Source: Pseudobdellovibrionaceae bacterium
GTDB taxonomy: Bacteria; Bdellovibrionota; Bdellovibrionia; Bdellovibrionales; JAMPXM01
Reading direction: 5' to 3'
Length of the DNA: 54,620 nucleotides
Assembly: GCA_021463345.1 (NCBI GenBank)
Contig: JAJTYM010000024.1
Span: 1-54,620 of the forward strand
Positions 17,216 to 25,845 of the stretch are shown piece after piece; the first letter of the stretch is position 1, and the number at the start of each line of letters is the position of its first letter. Below the pieces are notes generated by a model, which did no database searches, had not been told where the DNA came from, and saw only the letters and a program-made list of their open reading frames with translations. The position numbers and the translations under genes were made by a program.

Positions 17216-17953
17216 TCACCCCTGTCGTTTCGGGGCCGCTTCCGGCCAGTAAAAAGAATCGGGAGTCGCGCGCGCCCCGAAAACGGCGGTGCCGATCCTC
17301 ACGATCGTCGACCCTTCCTCGACGGCGAGCCGGTAATCACCGGACATCCCCATCGAAAGATGGCGGAACCCTCCCCCGAACAGATCCTCGTCCCTGATCT
17401 CGGCGAACAGCCGTTGGAGCTTTTTGAAGCATGGCCTCACCTTCTCCTCTTCCCTGGAAAAAACAGCCAACGTCATGAGCCCCCTCACGTCCAAGGTGGG
17501 ATACCGCTTCACGGACCTGGCGAAGCCCATGGCCTCTTCCAACGGAACGCCGAATTTGCTGGCCTCGCCGGACGTATTGACCTGGAGAAGGACTTCGCGC
17601 TTTTCCCCGCGCGCCTGAAGCTCCCTGTCCAGGGCTTCGACAAGTCGCATTCGGTCGACCGAGTGAATGCGGGCGCACGCATCCAAGCAAGGCTTGACCT
17701 TATTGGTCTGAAGATGCCCGATGAAGTCCGGCTTGAGCGATTGAAGCTCGGGCGCGGCCCACTTCTCCTGGACCTCTTGAATCTTGTTTTCCCCGAACAA
17801 CCGATGCCCGCACTGAACCGCCTGGGAAATCCGGCTCGCGGGAACGGTCTTCGTGACCAGCATCAGGCTCACGCTCTGGGCGTCGCGCCCAGAGCGCCCG
17901 CAGGCGTCCGCGATTTCCGCGGAAATTCCACGAATCCGTCCCGACACGTCCAT
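17216..17953 (-). CDS. yggS: YggS/PLPBP-family pyridoxal-phosphate homeostasis protein
   Basis: A 245-aa TIM-barrel PLP-binding protein without known catalytic activity; it buffers PLP and affects amino-acid homeostasis. Visible: LMLVTKTV with the PLP lysine at about K35, FGENKIQEVQEKW, DFIGHLQTNKVK, HSVDRMRL, VNTSGEASKFGV, LMTLAVF, and LSMGMSGDYRLAVEEGSTIV followed by RIGTAVFG near the phosphate-binding end. The start at ATG 17953 fits family length; a GTG at 17983 would add ten residues. It ends 52 bases upstream (in coordinate) of the AhpD-like gene on the same strand, so the two may be co-transcribed. Confidence 0.93.
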   Translation of the reverse strand: MDVSGRIRGISAEIADACGRSGRDAQSVSLMLVTKTVPASRISQAVQCGHRLFGENKIQEVQEKWAAPELQSLKPDFIGHLQTNKVKPCLDACARIHSVDRMRLVEALDRELQARGEKREVLLQVNTSGEASKFGVPLEEAMGFARSVKRYPTLDVRGLMTLAVFSREEEKVRPCFKKLQRLFAEIRDEDLFGGGFRHLSMGMSGDYRLAVEEGSTIVRIGTAVFGARATPDSFYWPEAAPKRQG

Positions 17954-18004
17954 GCGGTCCCTACTTCGCGTTTCCGGTTTCACTGACGCCGACGCCCATG
18001 GAAC

Positions 18005-18541
18005 TCACCGCAGCGCGACCTTCTGGAAGTCCACCGGCACGTCGAAAGCGACGTTGGTGTAGTTCGTGAAGATATTGAGCGCGACGTGAGCCAGCAGCTC
18101 CGCGATCTCTTCATCGCCGAATCCGGCGCCCCGGAGCGATTCCACGTCGGATTCAGAAACGTGCGCGCGCTCCTTCACGAGCTTGATGGCGAACGTGAGC
18201 GCCGCTTGGGTTCTCGCGTCGTCGGATTTCCCGACTTGCGCCTGCGACATCGTTTCGGCCGAGAGGCCGGCGCCTTTGCCGAGAGCCGTGTGAGCCGCCA
18301 AGCAGTACTCGCAACGGTTCGCGTTCGCGACCGCCACGGCGATTTGCTCGCCGAGCTTGGCCCCGATTTTCCCGCCTCCCAAGGCGCCGAAGCCGGCCCA
18401 CATCATCTTCAAAGCGGCGGGCGAGCTCGCGATCGTTTTGAACATGTTCGGGGTCGCCCCGAACGTCTTTTGGATTTGCGCCAAAATCTCTTTGCTCTCT
18501 CCGGACGCGGATTCTGGGTTCACCATTTCGATTCTGTTCAT
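18005..18541 (-). CDS. AhpD-like carboxymuconolactone-decarboxylase-family peroxidase
   Basis: A 178-aa all-helical protein. The AhpD catalytic pattern E-x11-C-x2-C-x3-H is intact: E65, C77, C80 and H84 within RCEYCLAAH. Such proteins reduce peroxides or act as disulfide reductases for peroxiredoxin partners. The start at 18541 has AAGGAGG eight bases upstream. The gene is divergent from a MarR-type regulator, the usual arrangement for a stress-inducible peroxidase under local repression. Substrate and partner are not known. Confidence 0.88.
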   Translation of the reverse strand: MNRIEMVNPESASGESKEILAQIQKTFGATPNMFKTIASSPAALKMMWAGFGALGGGKIGAKLGEQIAVAVANANRCEYCLAAHTALGKGAGLSAETMSQAQVGKSDDARTQAALTFAIKLVKERAHVSESDVESLRGAGFGDEEIAELLAHVALNIFTNYTNVAFDVPVDFQKVALR

Positions 18542-18815
18542 CGTGGGCCTCCTTCTTTTTTTGCCGTCTTTTTTGCCGTTCACTCTTCATCAAACGATGT
18601 TCACTCTTCCAACAACCCGAACGCGGATCCCCAGGCGCTGGTCTCAAAACGCCACCGACCCGTTCAAGCGGCGCGCCCGGGATCCCGCCCAAGGTCGCGC
18701 CTCGCGAACCGTTTTGAGATTCGCGCCTCGTCGCCCCGTTCCCTCGCATCGCGGACGGGCTCCCCGCTTCATTGCCGGCGACGGCTCCAAATGAAGCGTA
18801 GCAAAGACTTGAGCC

Positions 18816-18844
18816 TTGTCAATATAGTTTAGAATCGATACTAT
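18816..18844 (+). promoter_or_regulatory. Promoter with overlapping inverted repeat for the MarR gene
   Basis: TTGTCA (18816-18821), a 17-base spacer and TACTAT (18839-18844) form a good sigma70-type promoter. An inverted repeat ATAGT (18824-18828) and ACTAT (18840-18844) overlaps it and would suit MarR autorepression. Transcription would start about at the A of the ATG at 18851, giving a leaderless mRNA. Confidence 0.55.
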
Positions 18845-18850
18845 TTGGGA

Positions 18851-19390
18851 ATGAGCCGTATCGCGCGACTTTTGGAAAGACTCGGGGCGCTGCAAAGAAG
18901 CGAGCTCCGACGCCACGCCCAAGAGCACGGGCTTCAGATGGTGCATCTGGAAGTATTGGCCCACCTGCGGAACTCCAACCGCTATTCAGACACGATCCAA
19001 GCCCTGAGCGAGTACTTGGGGCAAACCAAAAGCAGCATTTCGCAAACCGTCGGCTTCCTGGAGAGCGAAGGCTACCTGAAGCGGACCCGTGACGAAAAAG
19101 ACAAAAGGGTTTTCCACCTGACGCCGTCGCCGAAGGGGCGACGCCTCGTTCAGGAGTTCGAATCCCGTTTTTTCGGCGACGTGGACGTCGACACGCTTTC
19201 AGTGAAATCCCTCGAGCGAACGCTCCGGGAAATCCAGAAGAGGAACGGCTTGAGAAGTTTCGGCCTGTGCTTCAGCTGCCGGCACAATCTGAACCCTTCG
19301 GGCCAAAAATTCGTCTGCGGGCTCACCGGGGAGAGTCTGTCAGCCAATGACACGAAACTCCGCTGCCGGGAACATGAGGAGCGCGTGTAG
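18851..19390 (+). CDS. MarR-family regulator with Cys-rich C-terminal tail
   Basis: A 179-aa protein. Residues about 1-125 are a winged-helix MarR domain: DTIQALSEYLGQTKSSISQT is the recognition helix-turn-helix and KRTRDEKDKRVFHLTPSPKG the wing. The tail (about 130-179) has GLCFSCRHN, FVCGLT and LRCRE, five Cys in total counting CFSC, plus His, a possible metal or redox site not found in ordinary MarR proteins. The ATG at 18851 is preferred to a TTG six bases earlier. Divergent from the AhpD-like gene, which it probably controls. Convergent with the downstream hydrolase gene, 22 bases apart. Confidence 0.82.
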   Translation: MSRIARLLERLGALQRSELRRHAQEHGLQMVHLEVLAHLRNSNRYSDTIQALSEYLGQTKSSISQTVGFLESEGYLKRTRDEKDKRVFHLTPSPKGRRLVQEFESRFFGDVDVDTLSVKSLERTLREIQKRNGLRSFGLCFSCRHNLNPSGQKFVCGLTGESLSANDTKLRCREHEERV

Positions 19391-19412
19391 GACGCGAGTT
19401 CAAGGACGGGGT

Positions 19413-20564
19413 TCACCCCTCCCTCAGATCCCGCAGGGGATGATCGCTCTCCGCCCACAAGGGACGAAAATAACCGGCGATCCATCCCGGGGCGGCGACG
19501 GCGGCGCCCGAAGGGCGCCATTTCGGCGCCCGGTCCTTGTCGACGAGCAGGGCGCGCACGCCTTCCGCGAAATCGGGACGCAAGCAGCACTGCACGGCCA
19601 GGTTGAGTTCCGAGCGGAAAACCTCCTCCAACGAGAGATCTTTCCCGCGCCGCAATTGCTCGACGATGACGGCCGCCGAACTCGGCGAGCCTTGATCGAA
19701 CGTTTCAACCCCGGGCGCGAACCACTCATCCGATTCCGCGGCCGCAGCGAAATAACGACGGAAATCACCGGGCGTGCGGAGACCTTCGCTCGCCGCGACG
19801 ATCGCCGCCCTGGCCCGCATCGGCGACGCCGGCGTGGTTCCGCTGAATTCCTTCAGGAGATCCGTCACCATATCCCCGTTCGATCCGGGGTCCGACACGA
19901 ACGGCAGCGATCGGAGTTTTCGCGAAACGAAGTCCTTGGATTCGGATGACGCGAAATGATCGGCGAGGCCGACGTAAAGCGCGTCCCCGGCGCTGAAGCG
20001 CGCGCCCGTCAACGCGATGTAGGCCCCCCAGCCGGGAGGCATGCGGTTCAGGAACCAAGTCCCCCCGACATCCGGAAAGAGCCCGATGGAGATCTCGGGC
20101 ATCGCCATCAAGGTCCTTTCGGTCACGACTCGGTGGGAAGCTCCCGCCAGCAAGCCGATCCCACCGCCCATCACGATCCCACCGCCCCAAACGACGACGG
20201 GCTTCGGGAACCGATGGATCGAGTGATCCGCGCGGTATTCCTTCGAGAAGAACTCGACGCACGCCGCGGGAGGCACGCGCGGGCCCGCCTCGACGACGGC
20301 CTCCCCATCGACGACCACGCCGCCGGAGCCCGCTCGAGCGAGGACGGCCTCCCGCAAACGCCGGACATCGCCGCCGGCGCAGAACGCTTTTTCGCCGGCG
20401 CCCTGCAGGAAAACGCATTTCACTCCGTCGTCCTCCCGCCACTCCGTCAAGGCGCCCTGAATCCGATCGAGCATCGGGACCGTCAAAGAGTTCAGACTCC
20501 TCGGCGCATCGAGGGTCAGATAACCAACTCCGCTTTTCACTTCCGCGATCACCTGACCGGACAT
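19413..20564 (-). CDS. Enoyl-CoA hydratase/isomerase-family 3-hydroxyisobutyryl-CoA hydrolase
   Basis: A 383-aa crotonase-fold protein. N-terminal motifs: LNSLTVPMLDRIQ, FCAGGDVRRLRE (oxyanion hole), then VWGGGIVMGGGIGLLAGASH and MPEISIGLFPDVGGTWFL, all hallmarks of HIBYL-CoA hydrolases (valine catabolism). The E of PEISIGLFPDVG and the D of FPDVGG match the catalytic region. Length of about 380 aa, rather than 260, also fits this subgroup. An Ala/Gly-rich insertion follows residue 75. No other valine-pathway genes in the window. A promoter-like element shared with another locus lies upstream. Confidence 0.88.
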   Translation of the reverse strand: MSGQVIAEVKSGVGYLTLDAPRSLNSLTVPMLDRIQGALTEWREDDGVKCVFLQGAGEKAFCAGGDVRRLREAVLARAGSGGVVVDGEAVVEAGPRVPPAACVEFFSKEYRADHSIHRFPKPVVVWGGGIVMGGGIGLLAGASHRVVTERTLMAMPEISIGLFPDVGGTWFLNRMPPGWGAYIALTGARFSAGDALYVGLADHFASSESKDFVSRKLRSLPFVSDPGSNGDMVTDLLKEFSGTTPASPMRARAAIVAASEGLRTPGDFRRYFAAAAESDEWFAPGVETFDQGSPSSAAVIVEQLRRGKDLSLEEVFRSELNLAVQCCLRPDFAEGVRALLVDKDRAPKWRPSGAAVAAPGWIAGYFRPLWAESDHPLRDLREG

Positions 20565-20613
20565 GCCACCCCTCTCCCCCGACCGAATAACGCGCGGCGA
20601 GCGCGTTCGATTT

Positions 20614-20653
20614 ATGCTAGGGCGTTTCTTCGTTTTGACATAGTGTTAATTGC
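20614..20653 (-). promoter_or_regulatory. Promoter-like element shared with 41233-41272, upstream of the hydrolase gene
   Basis: Read on the minus strand: GCAATTA, one differing base, CACTATGTCAAA, five variable bases, then GAAACGCCCTAG. The same order occurs on the plus strand at 41233-41272. ATGTCA and TAGCAT, 16 bases apart, could be -35 and -10 boxes; the hydrolase start is about 50 bases downstream of the end. Confidence 0.55.
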
Positions 20654-20731
20654 ATCGCGTTCAAATCCGACGCGATGGACTCGATGCGAGAAACGCTGCT
20701 TCAAAACAGGGGAACACCGAGCTGGTGGACG

Positions 20732-22000
20732 ATGGGCATTTTTCGATTTCGGACCGCGCTTTTCGCATCTAGTCTTTTCCTGACGTTGGGCCGCCTCGCC
20801 GGAGCGGCCGAAACGTTGAGCTGGGACGACGCCGTCCAACTGGCCGCGACCAACAATCCCGATCTGCGGTCCGCGCGTGAAGCGTTCTCCGCGGCGGAGT
20901 CGCGCGTGAAAGCCGCCGCATGGAGCTTCGGCCCCCGACTGTCCGCCGACGCGAGAGCCGGGAGGGACGGCCGCGGAGGCGCCGTTTCCGAGCCGGCGTA
21001 CTCAGCGACGCTGGGCGTGAATCAAAACCTCTTCTCCTGGTCCGACGTCGGGAATTTGCGTCAGAGCCGCGCCGGCAAGGAAGCTCAAGCGGCGGCGCTC
21101 GCGATCGCGAAGGCCGGATTGAGCCGTGATCTGAAAACCGCTTTCGCGTCGCTGCTGTTCGCGCAGCGCAGCCTCGAACTCGCCGGCTCCATCGTCGCGC
21201 GACGGACGCGCAACCTCGATCTGGTGCAGTTGCGGTACGAAGGCGGCCGTGAAAACCGCGGCGCTTTATCGCTTTCACAAGCGAATTCGCGGGAAGCCGA
21301 ACTCGGCGAGCTTCAGGCCCGCAATTCGATCCGAACGGCGGGAACCCGCCTGCGCGCGGTCCTGGGCCTGAACGGCGACTTGAACGGCGCCGCACCCTTC
21401 ACGCTGTCGGGCGAAGTGCCCGTCCGCCCGGCTCCCCGGGACATCGACGCCAGGTCGCTCGCCATGAACGTTCCGGAAAGGGCCCAGGCGCTGGCGGTCG
21501 AGGGCCGGAGCCGCGCCGCCGTGACGACCGCCCGCGGGAGCCTCCTCCCGAGCGCGGCCCTATCCGCGAACATGGGGAAATTCGGCGACCGGTTCTTCCC
21601 GCAGACCGACGGTTGGTCGTTGAGTTTGAATCTCAGTTTCCCCTTCGGCGACGGCGGGACCTACCACGGCCTGCAAGCCGCCCGGGCGGAGGCCGCCGCC
21701 GCCGCCTACGACCGCGCCTCCATCGAGCTCGATCTGAAAGCGCGGCTCGAATCCGCCCACGCGACCCGCCTCGAAGCGGAAGCCCGCGTCGGCGTGGCTC
21801 AATTCTCTTTGACGGCGGCGCGGACGCGAGCCGAGATCGCGCGTCAACGCTACGAGACGGGGTTGGTCTCGTTCGACGAATGGGACCGGATCGAAACGGA
21901 TCTCATCACGCGGGAAACCGCGGTTCTCCAAGCGAAACGGGATCGCGTGGCCGCCGAAGCGGCATGGGAATTCATTCTGGGCGAAGGAGTCATTCCGTGA
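20732..22000 (+). CDS. TolC-family outer-membrane efflux protein
   Basis: A 422-aa protein with a signal peptide (MGIFRFRTALFASSLFLTLG, cleavage near RLAGA). Two tandem outer-membrane-factor repeats follow: AETLSWDDAVQLAATNNPDL starts the first; SLSLNLSFPFGDGG marks a strand of the second, with long Ala-rich helices that build the periplasmic tunnel. Such trimers give the exit duct for MacAB-type pumps. ATG 20732 is chosen because the signal peptide begins there; an in-frame ATG at 20675 would add 19 polar residues. GTGA overlap with the adaptor gene shows one operon. Confidence 0.87.
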   Translation: MGIFRFRTALFASSLFLTLGRLAGAAETLSWDDAVQLAATNNPDLRSAREAFSAAESRVKAAAWSFGPRLSADARAGRDGRGGAVSEPAYSATLGVNQNLFSWSDVGNLRQSRAGKEAQAAALAIAKAGLSRDLKTAFASLLFAQRSLELAGSIVARRTRNLDLVQLRYEGGRENRGALSLSQANSREAELGELQARNSIRTAGTRLRAVLGLNGDLNGAAPFTLSGEVPVRPAPRDIDARSLAMNVPERAQALAVEGRSRAAVTTARGSLLPSAALSANMGKFGDRFFPQTDGWSLSLNLSFPFGDGGTYHGLQAARAEAAAAAYDRASIELDLKARLESAHATRLEAEARVGVAQFSLTAARTRAEIARQRYETGLVSFDEWDRIETDLITRETAVLQAKRDRVAAEAAWEFILGEGVIP

Positions 22001-22965
22001 ACACTCGATCCGGCTCGTTCCGGCTTCTCCTCGCGGCGCTCGGCGCCGCGCTCCTGGCCGGCGCGGCTTACCTCTGGAAGTCTTCGAAACCGACGCCGCC
22101 CGCCTACGACGAAGCGCGGGTGGCGTTCGGCTCCCTGGAGACGACGGTTCTCAGCACCGGCGTCGTGAAACCGGAAAACCGCGTCGAAGTGAAACCTCCG
22201 ATCGCCGGGCGCGCGGAAGCGGTTTTGGCCAAGGAAGGGGACAAGGTCCGACGCGGGCAAATCCTGGTCTGGATGAGCTCCACGGAGCGCGCGGCCCTGC
22301 TCGACGCGGCTCGCGCGCGCGGCCCCGAAGAACTGCGCAAATGGGAGGAGCTTTACCGGCCCACGCCGATACTGGCGCCGGTCGGCGGCACGGTCATCCA
22401 ACGGCAGATCGAACCCGGCCAGACGTTCGCGGTCACCGATCCGATCCTGACGATGTCGGACCGACTGATCGTCGAAGCGCAAGTCGACGAGACGGACCTC
22501 GCGCGCATCCACGCCGGGCAGAAGGCGCGCATCCTCCTTGACGCCTACCCGGAATCCCCGATCGCGGCGTCGGTCGGCACGATCGCCTACGAAGCGACCA
22601 CCGTGAACAACGTGACCACGTACACCGCCAGGGTCATACCGGAAACGGTTCCCGACTTCATGCGAAGCGGGATGACGGCCAACGTGACATTCACGGTCGC
22701 ATCCCGCGAGAACGTCCTCCTCGCGCCGGCGGACGCCGTCAAAGTCGAAAACGGCGCTTTCGTGGCGACGCGGAGAAATCCCGCGTCCGGGGCTCCGGAG
22801 ACCGTGCCGATCGGCGTCGGCCTCAGCGACGGCAAGCGCACCGAAATCACTTCCGGCCTCGGCGAAAGCGACGTCCTGCTCATCCCGCAAGCCGCGGAAG
22901 CCGCGGACGAGCGGCCTCAAGGCACCAATCCGTTCGCGCCTCCCCGCCGAACGCGCAACCGCTAA
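21997..22965 (+). CDS. MacA-like periplasmic adaptor of the efflux pump
   Basis: A 322-aa membrane-fusion protein with an N-terminal signal anchor (about residues 8-26). The biotinyl-lipoyl halves are VEVKPPIAGRAEAVLAKEGD and ILAPVGGTVIQRQIEPGQTF; a beta-barrel (DETDLARIHAGQKARILLDA) and membrane-proximal domain follow. The helical hairpin between the lipoyl halves is only about 40 residues (MSSTERAALLDAARARGPEE), much shorter than in E. coli MacA. GTG start overlaps the tolC-like stop, with GAAGGAG seven bases upstream. The product links the inner-membrane MacB to the outer-membrane channel. Confidence 0.87.
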   Translation: MNTRSGSFRLLLAALGAALLAGAAYLWKSSKPTPPAYDEARVAFGSLETTVLSTGVVKPENRVEVKPPIAGRAEAVLAKEGDKVRRGQILVWMSSTERAALLDAARARGPEELRKWEELYRPTPILAPVGGTVIQRQIEPGQTFAVTDPILTMSDRLIVEAQVDETDLARIHAGQKARILLDAYPESPIAASVGTIAYEATTVNNVTTYTARVIPETVPDFMRSGMTANVTFTVASRENVLLAPADAVKVENGAFVATRRNPASGAPETVPIGVGLSDGKRTEITSGLGESDVLLIPQAAEAADERPQGTNPFAPPRRTRNR

Positions 22966-22983
22966 TCCCGGCGGGGGTCCGAC

Positions 22984-24936
22984 ATGCTCGAGGTCGAGAA
23001 CGTTTCGAGGATCTACAAGATGGGCGACAGCGTCGTCTACGCCTTGAAAGACGCCTCCCTCTCCATCGCGCGCGGCGACTTCGTCGCCATCATGGGGCCG
23101 TCGGGCTCCGGCAAATCGACGCTGATGAACATCCTCGGGCTTCTGGACGCTCCGGATTCCGGCGCTTACCGCATCGCGGGCCGGGACGTCGCGGGCCTCG
23201 GCGAAGAGCAACTGGCTCTCTTGCGGCGGCGGACCATCGGCTTCGTCTTCCAGCAGTTCAACCTTCTCCCGCGCATGACGGCCCTGGAGAACGTCGCGCT
23301 GCCGCTGTTTTACCATTCTCCCGGCGTGGGAACCGCGAACGCCCGCGCGCTGCTCGAGGTGGTCGGGCTCGGATCCCGCGTCCAGCACAAGACGAACGAA
23401 CTCTCCGGTGGCCAGCAGCAGCGGGTCGCGATCGCCCGCGCGCTGGTGAACTCGCCGACCGTGATTTTCGCCGACGAGCCCACGGGGAACCTCGATTCCG
23501 CCAGCGAGAAGGAGATCATGGCGATCCTGAGGCGCCTCAACGAGGGCGGCATCACGATCGTCATGATCACGCACGAAGAGGACATCGGCGCCCAGGCGAA
23601 ACGGCGCATCCGGATGCGAGACGGAAAAGTCATCGCCGACGAGAGGCTGGAACCGCTCGCGGCTGCGGCGGCGGCGCGGCCCGCCGCGCCGCCGCAGCCG
23701 CCGCGCGAACGCGGCTTCGTTTTCCAGGCGCTCGGTCACGTCCGGCAGTCCCTCCACTCCCTGTGGTCGAACAAGGTCCGCACGGCCCTGTCCATGCTCG
23801 GCATCCTCATCGGCGTCGCCGCGGTCATCACCATGCTCGCGATCGGCAACGGCGCGCAGCGCGAGATCGAACGCCAGCTCTCTTCGCTCGGCTCGAACCT
23901 TCTGATCCTGCGGCCGGGCGCGACCCGCGTTTCCGGCGTGGCTCAGGAGAGCCGCGCGACGCGGCTCTCCTTGGCGGACGCCCAAGAGCTCAAAGGGCGG
24001 CTGACCGACGTGCGGGACGCGGTGCCGATCGTTTCCGGCCGGGCGCAGGCGACGCACGGAGGGAAGAACTGGAACACGGAGGTCACGGGCGCCGCGCCCG
24101 AATACGCGCGCATGCGCTCGGCGACCCCGGCGCGGGGACGATTCTTCTCGCAGCTGGAGAACCAAACCCGGTCCATGGTCGCGGTGATCGGCGCCACCGT
24201 CGCGCGCGAACTCTTCGCCGACAAGGACCCGCTCGGCGAATCTTTCAAGGTCAATAAACTGAATTTCCAGGTCATCGGCGTCCTGCCCTCGAAAGGCTCG
24301 TCCGGCTGGCGCGACCAAGACGACGTGATCGTCATACCGGTGCAAACGGCCATGCGGCGCCTGTTCGGCAAAACCTACGTCGACAGCATCGAGATAGAGG
24401 TCGCGGACCCGGAAAAGCTCGAGGACGCCAGGGAGCGGGTCCTCGCCTTCATGGAAAAGCGCCACCGCATCCCGCCCTCCCGGGGCGAGGACGCGTTTCG
24501 CGTGCAGAACCTGGCCGATATACGACAGGCCATTTCGGCGAGCGGACGCACGATGTCGGCTCTGCTCGCGGCCATCGCGGCCATCTCCCTCATCGTCGGC
24601 GGGATCGGCATCATGAACATCATGCTCGTCTCCGTGACCGAGCGGACGCGCGAAATCGGTTTGCGCAAAGCGATCGGCGCGCGCCCCGCCGACATCTTGA
24701 TCCAATTCCTCATCGAAGCGGTCGTCCTGACGATGACCGGAGGCGTCTGCGGGGTTCTCTTCGGCTGGGCGGCGACGTCAGCGGTCGCCCGGGCGCTCGG
24801 CTGGGCGACGTTCATCTCGGCGAGCTCCGTCGCCCTCGCCTTTTTGTTCTCGGTCGCGATCGGCCTGATTTTCGGGATCTATCCGGCCCGGCGGGCGGCC
24901 CGGTCGAATCCGATCGAAGCCCTCCGCCACGAATGA
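22984..24936 (+). CDS. macB: MacB-type ABC transporter, fused ATPase and FtsX-like permease
   Basis: A 650-aa protein. ATPase residues 1-225: GPSGSGKST (Walker A), Q-loop FVFQQFNLL, LSGGQQQRVAIARAL signature, VIFADEPTGNLDS Walker B. After an Ala/Pro-rich linker comes the MacB permease: one helix (SLWSNKVRTALSMLGILIGV), a periplasmic domain (about 290-520) and three C-terminal helices with SVTERTREIGLRKAIGARPA, the FtsX motif. The ending ARRAARSNPIEALRHE is family-typical. It drives export of peptides, toxins or macrolide-like compounds by mechanotransmission. Eighteen bases after the adaptor gene. A near copy of its 3' end lies 965 bp downstream. Confidence 0.93.
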   Translation: MLEVENVSRIYKMGDSVVYALKDASLSIARGDFVAIMGPSGSGKSTLMNILGLLDAPDSGAYRIAGRDVAGLGEEQLALLRRRTIGFVFQQFNLLPRMTALENVALPLFYHSPGVGTANARALLEVVGLGSRVQHKTNELSGGQQQRVAIARALVNSPTVIFADEPTGNLDSASEKEIMAILRRLNEGGITIVMITHEEDIGAQAKRRIRMRDGKVIADERLEPLAAAAAARPAAPPQPPRERGFVFQALGHVRQSLHSLWSNKVRTALSMLGILIGVAAVITMLAIGNGAQREIERQLSSLGSNLLILRPGATRVSGVAQESRATRLSLADAQELKGRLTDVRDAVPIVSGRAQATHGGKNWNTEVTGAAPEYARMRSATPARGRFFSQLENQTRSMVAVIGATVARELFADKDPLGESFKVNKLNFQVIGVLPSKGSSGWRDQDDVIVIPVQTAMRRLFGKTYVDSIEIEVADPEKLEDARERVLAFMEKRHRIPPSRGEDAFRVQNLADIRQAISASGRTMSALLAAIAAISLIVGGIGIMNIMLVSVTERTREIGLRKAIGARPADILIQFLIEAVVLTMTGGVCGVLFGWAATSAVARALGWATFISASSVALAFLFSVAIGLIFGIYPARRAARSNPIEALRHE

Positions 24937-24942
24937 GTCCCC
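24881..24942 (+). repeat. Direct repeat copy A: macB 3' end
   Basis: Covers the last codons and stop of macB. Matches 25846-25907 at all but five of about 62 positions; the TGA stops are at 24934-24936 and 25899-25901. Confidence 0.9.
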
Positions 24943-24990
24943 GGGCTCAGTCCCAGAGGCGGCCGTCCCCGCGGCAGCCGAGCCTTCGAA

Positions 24991-25758
24991 TCAGGGCCGC
25001 CACCAACAACGCGGCGGGGGTTTCTCCAAAGCCCCCGCGACCATCGTATCCAATCGGCATTGCGGGGAGGGATAATGGTAAGGATTCAACTCCACGCTGT
25101 CCGTTTCAGAGGCGTCAGGGGTTTCATAATTCGTTTCTTCCTCAATCCCGGGCTGCGTTTTGAAATACATTCTCTCAACTTCCAGAACCTGGAAAACCCG
25201 CAAGCAGAGCCGCCTCCGATCCGGGTCCGGAAAAGTTCGCGCGCATTGATTCTCAACCCAAGAATCCACGGGGCGAATCGGCGTTCTTGAGCTTATGTGC
25301 GGCAAGATCCTTTTAATGCAGAATCTCGCCGCGAAATAATCCGCTTGTCCCTCGACGGACACGAGCGGCTCCCCCTCAGGCTTGTCTTTAAAAGGCGCGC
25401 CGCCGATGCCGTGGCCGAGCTCATGACAAAGCGTCATGGCGACCCCTTCGGCGCTCATCCCGGGCATTCTCGCATAGCCGCCGAACATGAAAATGTAGTG
25501 CGTCCGCATCCCTTCCGAATCCACGTAGGAGCCGTACGAAGCATGACGATCAGCGAAGCTCCACCAGGGGTCTTTTGATTCCTCCGCAGCTCCGCCGTTG
25601 ATGATCAGCGTCGCGTTTTGCCCCTTCAACTCCGGCGCGTAAACCCTGTGGAAAACCGAAACGACCGATTGAAGCTCTGAATAGCTGACCTGCGCCTCAG
25701 CCCGAAAGGAGAAGGAGAAGGAGAAGGAGAATAAAATCAGAACAGCGAGAGGCTTCAT
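24991..25758 (-). CDS. Exported HExxH metalloprotease-like protein
   Basis: A 255-aa protein. The signal peptide is MKPLAVLILFSFSFSFSFRA, then EA. A zincin motif CHELGH (H112, E113, H116) is followed 19 residues on by EGQADYFAA, whose Glu136 is a likely third zinc ligand. Six Cys in the mature part could form disulfides. No named family was recognised; the metal-site arrangement says peptidase. Start at 25758 because the signal peptide begins there. Base composition is visibly lower in G+C than neighbouring genes, and it lies between two copies of the macB tail, suggesting insertion. Convergent with macB, 54 bases apart. Confidence 0.72.
   Translation of the reverse strand: MKPLAVLILFSFSFSFSFRAEAQVSYSELQSVVSVFHRVYAPELKGQNATLIINGGAAEESKDPWWSFADRHASYGSYVDSEGMRTHYIFMFGGYARMPGMSAEGVAMTLCHELGHGIGGAPFKDKPEGEPLVSVEGQADYFAARFCIKRILPHISSRTPIRPVDSWVENQCARTFPDPDRRRLCLRVFQVLEVERMYFKTQPGIEEETNYETPDASETDSVELNPYHYPSPQCRLDTMVAGALEKPPPRCWWRP
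25708..25731. repeat. Hexanucleotide microsatellite GGAGAA x4 within a signal peptide
   Basis: Four exact tandem copies of GGAGAA (plus strand). On the minus strand they encode alternating Ser-Phe in the hydrophobic core of the metalloprotease signal peptide. Copy changes would keep the frame and only alter core length. Confidence 0.9.
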
Positions 25759-25845
25759 CTCTTGCGGCTTAACCAATTTCCCGAGCCTGAACAAAGGAAA
25801 ACGCGAAACACCGTCAGCGTTGCAAAACCTACCCCAGCTACGCCC

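Noticed and set aside
20634-20640. TTTGACA as a -35 box for the TolC gene
   Set aside because: No -10 hexamer at 16-18 bases downstream; the same string is part of the shared element, which faces the opposite gene.
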